A DNA stretch of 64,000 bases from Streptomyces sp. HD (GTDB lineage Bacteria > Actinomycetota > Actinomycetes > Streptomycetales > Streptomycetaceae): contig NZ_JAQMYP010000052.1 of the NCBI RefSeq assembly GCF_028369295.1, forward strand, positions 1 to 64,000. The letters are read 5' to 3'. Position 1 is the first letter of the stretch. Every line of letters starts with the position of its first letter. The notes beneath the pieces are model-generated. The model was not told the DNA's origin, did no database searches, and was given only the letters and a program-made list of their open reading frames with translations. The translations under genes were made by a program, and so were the position numbers. Of the stretch, positions 9,164 through 17,515 are shown piece by piece.

Positions 9164-10201
9164 TCAGTCGGCGCGGCGCCCTGTCGGCGTCTCGTGCATC
9201 TGGCTCGCCTCACGCGCGAACCGCTCCCATTCCTGGGCATAGGACCGGGCCAGTCCGGCAACGGTGACGGCGCAGTGCGGCGGGACGTCGGCGAGCAGCC
9301 GCCCACCCGCCTCGACGTCCGGGGCCTGGGTGGTCAGCCAGCGCAGCAGAGCTCGACCCGACTGGGTGAGCTTGACCGAGGGGTCGTTGGTCAGGCTCCG
9401 CAGTACCGCCGCCCTGCTGTCGCGATCCGCCTGCGCGTCGATGCCGGCCCATGCCGCGGCCGTGGTGGTCCGGCGAGTATCTGCCGTCTCGGGTTCACCG
9501 TGCCGCATGCGGCGCTGTACGTCATGGGCGGTGCTGACGGAAATCCCCGCGTGGGCCGCCACCTCACGCAGCGGTACACCAGGTCGTTGGGCCAGCAGGG
9601 CCCTGGCGACCTCTCGCCGCCGGGCCAGGTCCAGGGGGCGGGCCCGGCCGTCCTGGCCCACCCGGGTGTTCGACTGAGGAACTTCCTCGCTCGAACGTCT
9701 GCGGACCGCGCCCACGGTCTTCGGTGACAAGCCGGCGATCCGCGCGATCGCTCGGTCCGACCAGTCCGGGTGCGTACGCAGGATCCGCTCGGCCGCGGCC
9801 TTGCGGTCCTTGAGGGTGAGCGGTAGGCCATGGGTGATGTTCGCCGCCACGGCGTGCACGAACACGTCGTCAGCCGACCCATCCAGGTAACGGACGGCGA
9901 TCTCACGCTCGCCGCGCATCATCGCCGCCTTCAACCGGTGCATTCCGTCGACCACTTGACGAGTGGCACGGTGTACGAGGATCGGTTCGAACTCCTGGCA
10001 CGACTGCGCAAGCATTTCGACATGCGCCGGGTCGATGCCTCCGAGCCGAGGCGACTCACCAGAGCGCAGGGAGTCCATCGAGACCCGGGACACCGGGTGC
10101 GGCGAAGACCGCAGACCACTCCCGCTCACGGACAGCCTCGCCCCCTTTTTGCGGGCACCTTCGACAACACAGCCCCCTAGCCCCCGTGTGGCATTCGTCA
10201 T
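9164..10201 (-). CDS. StrR/ParB-fold pathway-specific regulator
   Basis: This is a DNA-binding activator of 345 residues in the family of StrR and the glycopeptide regulators Bbr and Tei15*, which share a ParB-like N-terminal domain. The diagnostic stretch MDSLRSGESPR...ILVHRATRQVVDGMHRLKAA is followed by THGLPLTLKDRKAAAERI and a first helix-turn-helix (DWSDRAIARIAGLSPKTVGAVRRRS). A second possible helix-turn-helix occurs near VPLREVAAHAGISVSTAHDV. I chose the ATG at 10201 because a TTGACA box and an inverted repeat lie only about 25-65 bp upstream of the longer GTG start at 10249. It reads in the same direction as the exporter and NRPS and is the likely cluster activator. Expression from its own promoter is probably autoregulated. 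Confidence 0.85.
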   Translation of the reverse strand: MTNATRGLGGCVVEGARKKGARLSVSGSGLRSSPHPVSRVSMDSLRSGESPRLGGIDPAHVEMLAQSCQEFEPILVHRATRQVVDGMHRLKAAMMRGEREIAVRYLDGSADDVFVHAVAANITHGLPLTLKDRKAAAERILRTHPDWSDRAIARIAGLSPKTVGAVRRRSSEEVPQSNTRVGQDGRARPLDLARRREVARALLAQRPGVPLREVAAHAGISVSTAHDVQRRMRHGEPETADTRRTTTAAAWAGIDAQADRDSRAAVLRSLTNDPSVKLTQSGRALLRWLTTQAPDVEAGGRLLADVPPHCAVTVAGLARSYAQEWERFAREASQMHETPTGRRAD

Positions 10202-10249
10202 GCCACCCTGTCTCGTCTTCACGCATAGATCATTTTCTCGCCGCACCAC

Positions 10250-10912
10250 TCAAAGATCAATCGGCGAGTTTGTCAAGTGTGCGACTGTCCCACCATTGAC
10301 GATCAATCACTTGACGGAAGTGGCGCGAAATGAGCGAGAGCAGCAGGAGCCCAAAGCGTAACGTAGTTGAACATCGCAACAATTGCGTGCGAATTGCCGC
10401 CCGCGATACCGAGCGGCGGGCTTCGAGGCGAGCGGTGTGGCCAGTTGGCCGAGGGGGGCCACTGGAGTCGCCCGGTCGGGGGCGGACGAAGTGAAGGCTC
10501 CGTGGGACGCAGACAGTACATTCGAGCGCTGCGCGACAAGGGGGATGGAATGGGATGCCCCGGCCCAACCTCGCTTGCACATGCGCGATTTCCAGCCACC
10601 TGGCCGAGGTCAGCAGGCCTGAAGTGTCCTGACAAGCTCCTGGCAAGCTCCTGGCGAACTATTTACCGAACCAGGAATCCCGGCTGAATACTGTGGGCCT
10701 TATTTGCTTTAGGCAGACTGCACGTACCAGTGGCACAAATTGTCCCGACCCGGCCCGCGCAGATCCTTTGGCGACGATTCTGCCGAGACCGGACGTTGAT
10801 CCCTGACTGCGCCTCGGCCGCCATCCGGCGACTACTGAAGGGGTGCACGGACGCGGCCCGGGACGGGATCTCGACGGCAGGCACGACCTGCCGCAAGAGA
10901 TGCCCGCGGCGC
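10250..10912. other. Gene-free interval between the regulator and the DeoR gene
   Basis: About 660 bp with no supportable gene; the open frames have atypical composition and no family resemblance. The left end holds the regulator promoter and inverted repeat. A short tandem repeat (CAAGCTCCTGG twice) lies near 10633-10655. Nothing else stands out. Confidence 0.5.
10272..10315. promoter_or_regulatory. Inverted repeat GTCAAGTG...CACTTGAC
   Basis: Perfect 8-bp arms at 10272-10279 and 10308-10315 are separated by 28 nt. The proximal arm overlaps a minus-strand TTGACA (10271-10276) that suits the -35 box of the StrR-like gene. StrR-family proteins bind widely spaced inverted repeats, so this is a reasonable autoregulatory site. 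The arm sequence and spacing differ from the published StrR and Bbr boxes. Confidence 0.5.
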
Positions 10913-11677
10913 TCAGGGTTGCGGATGAACCACCTGCACGCCCCGTGCCTGCATCGCCTCGACCACCGGATTGTCCGGCGCCGCGTCCGTGACGACCAGA
11001 GTGATCTCCTTCAGTGAGCAGATACGCCCGAGCGCCGTGCGGCCCAGCTTCTCGGCCGTGGCCACCAGGATGACCCGCTGGGCGGATTCGAGAGCCGCCC
11101 GCTTCACCCGGACGTCGTCGAGGTTGTATGCGGTGGCTCCGCGGACCGGATCCACCCCGCAGCAGCCCAGCACGAAGGTGTCGAAGCACAGGTCCTTGAA
11201 GGTCTCGGCGGGCGTCTGGCCATAGAAGGACAGTTCTCCGGAACGGACCTGGCCACCCGGCAGCAGCAACTGGATGCCGGGGTACGAGGACAGGGCGAAG
11301 GCCGCGTGCAGCGACAGCGGGGTGACGGTGAACTGCCGGTCCTCCATGGCCTTTGCGACGGCCACCAGGGTCGTACCGGTGTCCAGGGCGATCGTCTCGC
11401 CGTCCGTGAGCAGCGAGAGCACGGTACGCGCGAGTCGCTCCTTCGTCTCCATGCCCGACATCGCGCGGATCGCATACGGCGGCTCGACGCCGCCCGGCAG
11501 ATTGCTCACCGCGCCGCCGCGCACTCTGCGCAGGGCACCGCGCGATTCCAGGAGCTCCAGGTCCCGGCGGATCGTCATCTCCGAGGCCCCCGTCGCGCCG
11601 GCCAGGTCCGCGACGGTCGCGCGGTTCTCGCGCATGAGCCGCTCGATCACGAAGTTGTGCCTCTCCATCACGTTCAT
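10913..11677 (-). CDS. DeoR/GlpR-family sugar regulator
   Basis: This is a repressor of about 254 residues. The N-terminal DeoR winged helix-turn-helix (ATVADLAGATGASEMTIRRD, then LESRGALRRVRGGA) precedes a DeoR C-terminal sensor domain with the TIALDTGTT phosphate-binding signature. Such proteins usually sense a sugar phosphate. The open frame extends upstream to 11773, but an operator palindrome (11721-11739) sits inside that extension, so translation more likely starts at the ATG at 11677 or 11668. It is divergent from the MFS/HAD pair, its probable target. Confidence 0.9.
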   Translation of the reverse strand: MNVMERHNFVIERLMRENRATVADLAGATGASEMTIRRDLELLESRGALRRVRGGAVSNLPGGVEPPYAIRAMSGMETKERLARTVLSLLTDGETIALDTGTTLVAVAKAMEDRQFTVTPLSLHAAFALSSYPGIQLLLPGGQVRSGELSFYGQTPAETFKDLCFDTFVLGCCGVDPVRGATAYNLDDVRVKRAALESAQRVILVATAEKLGRTALGRICSLKEITLVVTDAAPDNPVVEAMQARGVQVVHPQP

Positions 11678-11720
11678 GCCAGTGAGGGTATCGGCCATTC
11701 TCGCAAGACGGCTGGTCAGA

Positions 11721-11739
11721 TGAACATGCATTATGTTCA
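11721..11739. promoter_or_regulatory. DeoR-type operator palindrome
   Basis: TGAACATGCATTATGTTCA: perfect 7-bp arms around a 5-bp spacer. It lies between the DeoR gene and the divergent MFS gene and so can control both promoters. Confidence 0.65.
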
Positions 11740-11842
11740 AGATGACAAGATTCATGAGAGAGTCAGGCGACAACCCTCACCTGACCTGCATCTTCGTGTG
11801 TTCGTTTGATGTGCATTCAGCTGCCGCCTCTTGAGGAGTTCG

Positions 11843-13075
11843 ATGTCCACAGCCCGCAGACCTGATCCGTCCGGGAGCCCGCAGCCGCTCCTCACGACCG
11901 TGGCGATCGTCGCCGCGTGCATGGCGTTCGTGGTGATCGGAGCCCTCCAGGCCCTGTACGGTCCCGCGATCCCCGCGTTGCGCAAGGAATACGGCATCAG
12001 CCCCGCTGTCGCCGGACTCAGCCTGAGCGGGCACTTCGCCGCCGCGGTGATCGGCGTGCTCGTCTACCACCTGCTGTGCACACGGCTGGGCCACCGGGTC
12101 CTGCTCGGAGCCTCGTACCTGCTCATGGCGCTGGGCTCGGTGATCTTCGCCACCGCGCCCAACTGGCCCCTGGCGCTGGTCGGCACCTTCGTCATCGGCC
12201 TCGGCTTCGGTGGCGTCGACTACGGGCTCAACCACCTGTTCGCCGTCGCCTTCGGACGCCGCAGCACCGCGATGCTCAACCTGCTCAACGGCCACTTCGG
12301 CGTGGGCGCGATCGCGGGACCCGCCCTGGTGGGACGGCTCGGCTCCGAGCATTACCCGGGCATCTTCGTCGGCGTCGCCGGCGTCTGTCTGCTCATCCTG
12401 TTCACCCTCGGCGGCGTGGCCACCCGGGAGCCCGCACCTGTCACCGGGGCCACGTCCGGCATTGGTGCGCGCGTCGCGCCGATCATCGCCGCGTTCATCG
12501 GTATCTACGTGCTGCACGTGGCCATCGAGACCGGAGTCGGCGGATGGGAGCCCACTCATCTGGAGACCGTGGGCTACACCGCCGCGACCGCCGCCACCGC
12601 CACGTCGGCGTACTGGGCCGCCATGACCATCGGGCGCTTCGTCGTGGTGCCGCTCTGCCTGCGCTTCTCGGCGCCCGCGATCCTCACCGTGTGCTGCGTG
12701 GGCATGGCAGGGTTCCTGCTCCTCGCGACCCTCCCCTCGGTGGCGCCCTACGCCTACTTCGGTGTCGGGCTCGCCATCGCGCCGATCTTCCCCACGTGTC
12801 TGCCCTGGCTGAACCGGGCGGTGCCGAGCGTCGCCGCGGCCGGCGCCTATGTGATGGCAGCGTCGATGATCGGAGGCGTCGCCTTCCCGCCACTGCTCGG
12901 CGTGGTCATCGACGGGCTGGACGTCAAGGCGCTCCCGGTCGTGCTGTTCGCTCTGGCCGGCGTCTGCCTGGTGCTCAGTTTCTGGCTGCGCGGCAACGCC
13001 CCCGATCCGAACGGACTGTCCGCATCGAGCCCCGGATCCACGGGGACAACCAGGACCTCGGAGGTGCAGGTATGA
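11843..13075 (+). CDS. MFS transporter, sugar-type
   Basis: This is a 410-residue membrane protein with about 12 predicted segments, related to the FucP/sugar branch of the major facilitator superfamily. The ATG at 11843 follows GAGGAG at 11833-11838, which decides the start over the upstream TTG at 11831. The stop overlaps the start of the next gene (ATGA at 13072), so the two are translationally coupled. The DeoR regulator and HAD phosphatase as neighbours suggest uptake of a carbohydrate or polyol. The substrate is unknown. Confidence 0.85.
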   Translation: MSTARRPDPSGSPQPLLTTVAIVAACMAFVVIGALQALYGPAIPALRKEYGISPAVAGLSLSGHFAAAVIGVLVYHLLCTRLGHRVLLGASYLLMALGSVIFATAPNWPLALVGTFVIGLGFGGVDYGLNHLFAVAFGRRSTAMLNLLNGHFGVGAIAGPALVGRLGSEHYPGIFVGVAGVCLLILFTLGGVATREPAPVTGATSGIGARVAPIIAAFIGIYVLHVAIETGVGGWEPTHLETVGYTAATAATATSAYWAAMTIGRFVVVPLCLRFSAPAILTVCCVGMAGFLLLATLPSVAPYAYFGVGLAIAPIFPTCLPWLNRAVPSVAAAGAYVMAASMIGGVAFPPLLGVVIDGLDVKALPVVLFALAGVCLVLSFWLRGNAPDPNGLSASSPGSTGTTRTSEVQV

Positions 13076-13677
13076 AGGCCGTACTCTTCGACATGTTCGG
13101 AGTCCTGGCCCGTGTCCAGTCCACAGAGTCGCGAGCAGTGATCGAACGAACAGCCGGGGTGAGCGGAGAGCGCTTCTGGGACGCGTACTGGTCGCTACGC
13201 CCACCGTACGACCGCGGCGACGTCATGGGCCCCGCCTACTGGGAGAACGTGGGCGAACGGCTCGGCACGCCGTTCACCGGCCGGCAGATCGACGATCTGA
13301 TCGGCGCCGACCTGGCCGGCTGGAGCGAGGTCGACCAGGAGAGCGTGGACTTCCTGGCCGAGCTGGCCGGCCGCGGCGTGCGCCTCGGGCTGCTCTCCAA
13401 CATCCCGGAGGAACTCGCCGTCCACTACGAGGCCACCCAGGAGTGGCTCGGGCACTTCAGCGTGGTCGGAATGTCCTGCCGGATCGGGAGCGCCAAGCCG
13501 GAACCGGCCGCCTACACGTGGTGCAGCCGCGAACTGGGGCTGCCTGCCGAGGAGATCCTCTTCGTGGACGACCGTTCCGACAACGTTCTCGCGGCCCGCG
13601 AGGTCGGCATGCGCGGCCATGTGTTCACCGGCGTCCGCGCCCTCGCCGCGGCACTGGAGGAGGAGAAAACCGGGTGA
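13072..13677 (+). CDS. HAD-superfamily hydrolase
   Basis: This is a 201-residue HAD subfamily IA phosphatase. Motif I is LFDMFGVL, with the nucleophile Asp8 but Phe instead of the usual second Asp, as in some non-classical HADs. Motif II is LLSNIPEE, motif III Lys is in SAKPEP and motif IV is FVDDRSDN. It overlaps the MFS gene by four bases and probably dephosphorylates a sugar or polyol phosphate made from the imported substrate. That substrate is inferred only from context. Confidence 0.85.
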   Translation: MKAVLFDMFGVLARVQSTESRAVIERTAGVSGERFWDAYWSLRPPYDRGDVMGPAYWENVGERLGTPFTGRQIDDLIGADLAGWSEVDQESVDFLAELAGRGVRLGLLSNIPEELAVHYEATQEWLGHFSVVGMSCRIGSAKPEPAAYTWCSRELGLPAEEILFVDDRSDNVLAAREVGMRGHVFTGVRALAAALEEEKTG

Positions 13678-13767
13678 CGCCGACCCGCGGTCCTCGGCGC
13701 AACCCGCGTCACGCGAGATCCGCGAGATCCCCTCCGTGAGCGTGATCCCGGCCGCGGCCCCGGCCCC

Positions 13768-13956
13768 GGATCGACGGGCAGGCCCGCGCGGTCCTCCACG
13801 CGCCTGGCTCCGGTGTCACCGACGCGACGGCGAGCGAGCTGGGCATGTCCCTGCGCAGCTACCGCCGCCGGGTGCCGAGCTGCTTGTCGCCCTCAACGCG
13901 GACCCCGCCTCCAGGCCGGCGTACGGGCCGCCGGACTGGGCTTGACCCGTGGCTGA
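13768..13956 (+). pseudogene. Frameshifted C-terminal remnant of a helix-turn-helix regulator
   Basis: Three reading frames joined end to end resemble the C-terminal DNA-binding end of a LuxR-like regulator. The pieces are ATASELGMSLRSYRRRV in one frame, then AELLVALNAD after a one-base loss near 13873, then QAGVRAAGLGLTRG and a stop after a second shift near 13905. No start or N-terminal domain remains. The rest of the 13678-14061 gap holds only a GC-rich hairpin. Confidence 0.6.
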
Positions 13957-13994
13957 CCCCCGCCCCGCCCCCGCCGTCACGGACGTTGCCGGAC

Positions 13995-14010
13995 GGGGGC
14001 CCTCGCCCCC
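13995..14010. terminator. Possible GC hairpin between convergent units
   Basis: GGGGGC, CCTC loop, GCCCCC, lying about 50 bp beyond the icmF stop codon. There is no T-run. It is a weak candidate for a transcription end. Confidence 0.3.
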
Positions 14011-14061
14011 GCCGGCGCCGGCCGGACTCGGCCTCGGACGTCCGGCCGCCACCCCGTCCAC

Positions 14062-17000
14062 TCAGACGTTGCGTCGGTACTGGCCCCCCACCTCGAAGAA
14101 GGCGTCGGTGATCTGCTGCAGCGAGCAGACGCGGGCGGCGTCCACGAGCACGGCGAAGACGTTGTCGCCGCTCACCGCCGCGTCCTTGAGGGCGGCCAGG
14201 GCGGCGTGCGCCGGCTCCTGGTGGCGGGCCTGGAAGTCCTGGACGCGGTCCAGTTGGGAGCGCTTCTCCTCCTCGGTGGCGCGGGCCAGTTCGATCGCGC
14301 CGGGTTCGGCGGTGTCGGCGTGCGGGTTGCGGAAGGTGTTGACCCCGATGAGGGGCAGGGTGCCGTCGTGCTTGCGCTGCTCGTAGAGCATCGACTCGTC
14401 CTGGATGCGGCCGCGCTGGTAGCCGGTCTCCATGGCGCCGAGGACCCCGCCGCGCTCGCTGATCCGCTCGAACTCCTGGAGGACCGCCTCCTCGACCAGG
14501 TCGGTGAGTTCGTCGATGATGAACGAACCCTGGAGGGGGTTCTCGTTCATCGCCAGGCCCCACTCCCGGTTGATGATCAGCTGGATGGCCAGGGCCCGCC
14601 GCACGGACTCCTCGGTGGGGGTGGTCACCGCCTCGTCGTAGGCGTTGGTGTGCAGGCTGTTGCAGTTGTCGTAGATCGCGATGAGCGCCTGCAGGGTGGT
14701 GCGGATGTCGTTGAAGTCCATCTCCTGGGCGTGCAGCGAGCGGCCCGATGTCTGCACGTGATACTTCAGCTTCTGGGAGCGCTCGCCCGCGCCGTACTTC
14801 TCCTTCATCGCGACCGCCCAGATACGGCGGGCCACGCGACCGAGGACGGAGTACTCCGGGTCCATGCCGTTGGAGAAGAAGAACGACAGGTTGGGCGCGA
14901 AGTCGTCGATGTGCATGCCCCGGGCCAGGTAGGCCTCGACGTAGGTGAAGCCGTTGGCCAGGGTGAAGGCGAGCTGGCTGATGGGGTTCGCGCCCGCTTC
15001 GGCGATGTGGTATCCGGAGATGGACACCGAGTAGAAGTTGCGGACCTTGTGCGCGATGAACCACTCCTGGATGTCGGCCATCATCCGCAGCGAGAACTCG
15101 GTGGAGAACAGGCAGGTGTTCTGCCCCTGGTCCTCCTTGAGGATGTCGGCCTGCACCGTGCCGCGTACGGTCGCCAGCGCGTGGGCGCGCAGCTCGGCCG
15201 CCTCCTCGGGCGACGGGTCGCGACCCTCGGCGTCCCGGAAGCGGTCGATCTGCTGGTCCATCGCGGTGTTGAGGAAGAAGGCCAGGATGGTCGGCGCGGG
15301 TCCGTTGATCGTCATGGAGACCGAGGTGGTGGGCGCGACCAGGTCGAAGCCGTCGTAGAGCGCCTTCATGTCCTCAAGGGTGGCCACCGAGACGCCGGAG
15401 GTGCCGACCTTGCCGTAGATGTCGGGGCGTTCGTCCGGGTCGCGGCCGTAGAGGGTGACCGAGTCGAAGGCGGTGGACAGGCGGGTGGCGGGCTGGCCCT
15501 CGGAGAGCAGCTTGAAGCGCCGGTTGGTGCGGAACGGGTCCCCTTCGCCCGCGAACATGCGGGCCGGGTCCTCCCCGTCGCGCTTGAACGGGAACACACC
15601 GGCCGTGAAGGGGAAGTGGCCGGGCAGGTTCTCCGCGCGCCAGAACCGCACCAGCTCACCGTGGTCGGCGAAACGGGGCAGGGCGACCCTCGGGATCTTG
15701 TTCCCGGAGAGGGACTCCCGGGTGAGCTTGGTGCGGATCTCCTTGTCCCGCACCTTCACGACCTGCTCGTCACCGGAATAGGAAGCGACGATCGCGGGCC
15801 ACTTCTCGATCTGCTCCGTGATCTCGTACGGCAGCTGCCGCCGCGCCTCCGTCAGCAGCGACCGTACGTTGTCGGCGTCGGATCCGGCGTCGAGGAGCTC
15901 CCCCTCGACGGCCGCGAGGCGCTGCACCCGCCGTGCCGCCTCGGCCAGTTGCATGGTTCCGGCGTGATAGGCGCGGACTGTGTCGCTGATCTCGGCGAGG
16001 TAGCGGACCCGGTCGGCGGGGACCACCTGCCGGATGCCGGAGGAGTGCCGTACGTCGACCGGGGCGAGCGCGCCCTCGACGAGCGGCAGCCCCTTCTCCG
16101 CCAGGAGGGGCTTGAGGTGCTGGTGGAGCGCGGTGACGCCGTCGTCGTTGAAGGTGGCCGCCGAGGTGCCGTACACCGGCATGTCCTCCGGCCGCCGACC
16201 GAACGCCTCGCGGTTGCGCACCAGTTGGCGGCCCACGTCACGCAGCGCGTCCTTGGCGCCCCGCCGCTCGAACTTGTTGATGGCGACCACGTCGGCGAAG
16301 TCGAGCATGTCGATCTTCTCCAGCTGCGAGGCGGCGCCGAACTCCGGCGTCATCACATACAGCGAGGTGTCGACGAACGGCACGATCGCCGCGTCGCCCT
16401 GCCCGATGCCCGGCGTCTCCACGATCACCAGATCGAACCCGGCGGCCTTGACGACATCGATCACGTCGGACAGGTGCTCGGGCAGCTCACGGCTGCCACG
16501 GGTGGCCAGGCTCCGGAAGAACACCCGGTTGCCGTCCAGGGAGTTCATCCGGATCCGGTCCCCCAGCAGCGCGCCACCGCCGCGGCGCCGGGTCGGGTCG
16601 ACGGCGATGACCGCGATCCGCAGCTTGTCCTGCTGGTCGACACGGAAGCGGCGCACCAGCTCGTCGGTGAGGGACGACTTCCCGGAACCGCCGGTGCCGG
16701 TGATGCCGAGCACGGGCACCACACGCGCGGACTCCCGCAGCCGCGCCAGGAACTCCGGGGGCAGCTTGCCCAGTTCGGCGCCGGTGACGGCCCGGGCGAT
16801 CGCGAACCGGTCGCCGGCGATCACCGCGTCGACGTCGGACGGCTTGCCGTCCCACAGGTCGAAGTCGCAGTCCTTGACGACCGAGTTGACCATCCCGGCC
16901 AGGCCCATCCGCTGCCCGTCCTCGGGAGAGAAGATGGTCACCCCGCTCGCGCGCAGCCGGGCGATCTCCTCCGGCACGATGACGCCGCCCCCGCCGCCCA

Positions 17001-17286
17001 CCACGCGCACATGCTCCGCGCCCTGCGCCCGCAGCGACTCCACCAGGTACTCGAAGTACTCGACGTGCCCGCCCTGGTACGACGAGACCGCCACGCCGTG
17101 CGCGTCCTCCTCCAGCGCCGCGTCCACCACCTCGCGCACGGAACGGTTGTGCCCGAGATGGATCACCTCGGCGCCCTGCGACTGGAAGATCCGCCGCATG
17201 ATGTTGATCGACGCGTCATGCCCGTCGAACAAGGCCGAGGCGGTGACCAGGCGGACGGGGTGCGCGGGGCGGTGCAGATCCTTCAT
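14062..17286 (-). CDS. icmF: Fused isobutyryl-CoA mutase IcmF
   Basis: Adenosylcobalamin enzyme that interconverts isobutyryl-CoA and n-butyryl-CoA, linking valine catabolism with butyrate and polyketide precursors. At 1074 residues it has the full IcmF layout: an N-terminal cobalamin-binding domain with D21-G-H23-D; a central MeaB-like G-protein chaperone with P-loop GITGTGGSGKSS near residue 195; and the large mutase subunit (TLYGRDPDERPDIYGKVG and following) to the C terminus. The length, domain order and DGHDASI motif separate it from two-subunit mutases. No other gene is close on the same strand. Two copies of a TAGGACGTCCTA-type palindrome lie 46-115 bp upstream of the ATG, suggesting control by an unlinked repressor. 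Confidence 0.96.
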   Translation of the reverse strand: MKDLHRPAHPVRLVTASALFDGHDASINIMRRIFQSQGAEVIHLGHNRSVREVVDAALEEDAHGVAVSSYQGGHVEYFEYLVESLRAQGAEHVRVVGGGGGVIVPEEIARLRASGVTIFSPEDGQRMGLAGMVNSVVKDCDFDLWDGKPSDVDAVIAGDRFAIARAVTGAELGKLPPEFLARLRESARVVPVLGITGTGGSGKSSLTDELVRRFRVDQQDKLRIAVIAVDPTRRRGGGALLGDRIRMNSLDGNRVFFRSLATRGSRELPEHLSDVIDVVKAAGFDLVIVETPGIGQGDAAIVPFVDTSLYVMTPEFGAASQLEKIDMLDFADVVAINKFERRGAKDALRDVGRQLVRNREAFGRRPEDMPVYGTSAATFNDDGVTALHQHLKPLLAEKGLPLVEGALAPVDVRHSSGIRQVVPADRVRYLAEISDTVRAYHAGTMQLAEAARRVQRLAAVEGELLDAGSDADNVRSLLTEARRQLPYEITEQIEKWPAIVASYSGDEQVVKVRDKEIRTKLTRESLSGNKIPRVALPRFADHGELVRFWRAENLPGHFPFTAGVFPFKRDGEDPARMFAGEGDPFRTNRRFKLLSEGQPATRLSTAFDSVTLYGRDPDERPDIYGKVGTSGVSVATLEDMKALYDGFDLVAPTTSVSMTINGPAPTILAFFLNTAMDQQIDRFRDAEGRDPSPEEAAELRAHALATVRGTVQADILKEDQGQNTCLFSTEFSLRMMADIQEWFIAHKVRNFYSVSISGYHIAEAGANPISQLAFTLANGFTYVEAYLARGMHIDDFAPNLSFFFSNGMDPEYSVLGRVARRIWAVAMKEKYGAGERSQKLKYHVQTSGRSLHAQEMDFNDIRTTLQALIAIYDNCNSLHTNAYDEAVTTPTEESVRRALAIQLIINREWGLAMNENPLQGSFIIDELTDLVEEAVLQEFERISERGGVLGAMETGYQRGRIQDESMLYEQRKHDGTLPLIGVNTFRNPHADTAEPGAIELARATEEEKRSQLDRVQDFQARHQEPAHAALAALKDAAVSGDNVFAVLVDAARVCSLQQITDAFFEVGGQYRRNV

Positions 17287-17331
17287 GGCGGGGCCTTCCC
17301 GAGGGTGCGGCGGGGAACGCTGATGAGAAAA

Positions 17332-17349
17332 TAGTAGGACGTCCTAGTA
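17332..17349. promoter_or_regulatory. Palindromic operator 1 upstream of icmF
   Basis: TAGTAGGACGTCCTAGTA with the perfect 12-bp core TAGGACGTCCTA (17335-17346). It lies 46 bp before the icmF start, a typical position for a TetR-type repressor site. Confidence 0.6.
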
Positions 17350-17383
17350 ATTTCGGAGTGAGTGATGTGAGGAGAACCACAAT

Positions 17384-17400
17384 TAGTAGGACGTCTAGTA
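17384..17400. promoter_or_regulatory. Palindromic operator 2 upstream of icmF
   Basis: TAGTAGGACGTCTAGTA, the same element as at 17332 but missing one C in the centre. The copies start 52 bp apart, about five helical turns, which would allow cooperative binding. Confidence 0.55.
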
Positions 17401-17515
17401 TCCCGACAGACCATTGCAAGCCATCTTGCGAAAGTTTCAGCAAAAGCTTTCATCCCCCTTCCGGCGCCTCCTAGGCTGAAGCCCAGTCGTTCACGAAGTG
17501 AAGGGAAGCAGTGCG

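Noticed and set aside
10257..11189. Minus-strand frames of 129 and 176 residues
   Set aside because: No family resemblance, atypical codon use, and one overlaps the clearly coding DeoR gene.
14206..17334. 1042-residue plus-strand frame
   Set aside because: Mirror of icmF; composition is Gly/Arg/Val-rich with no domain.
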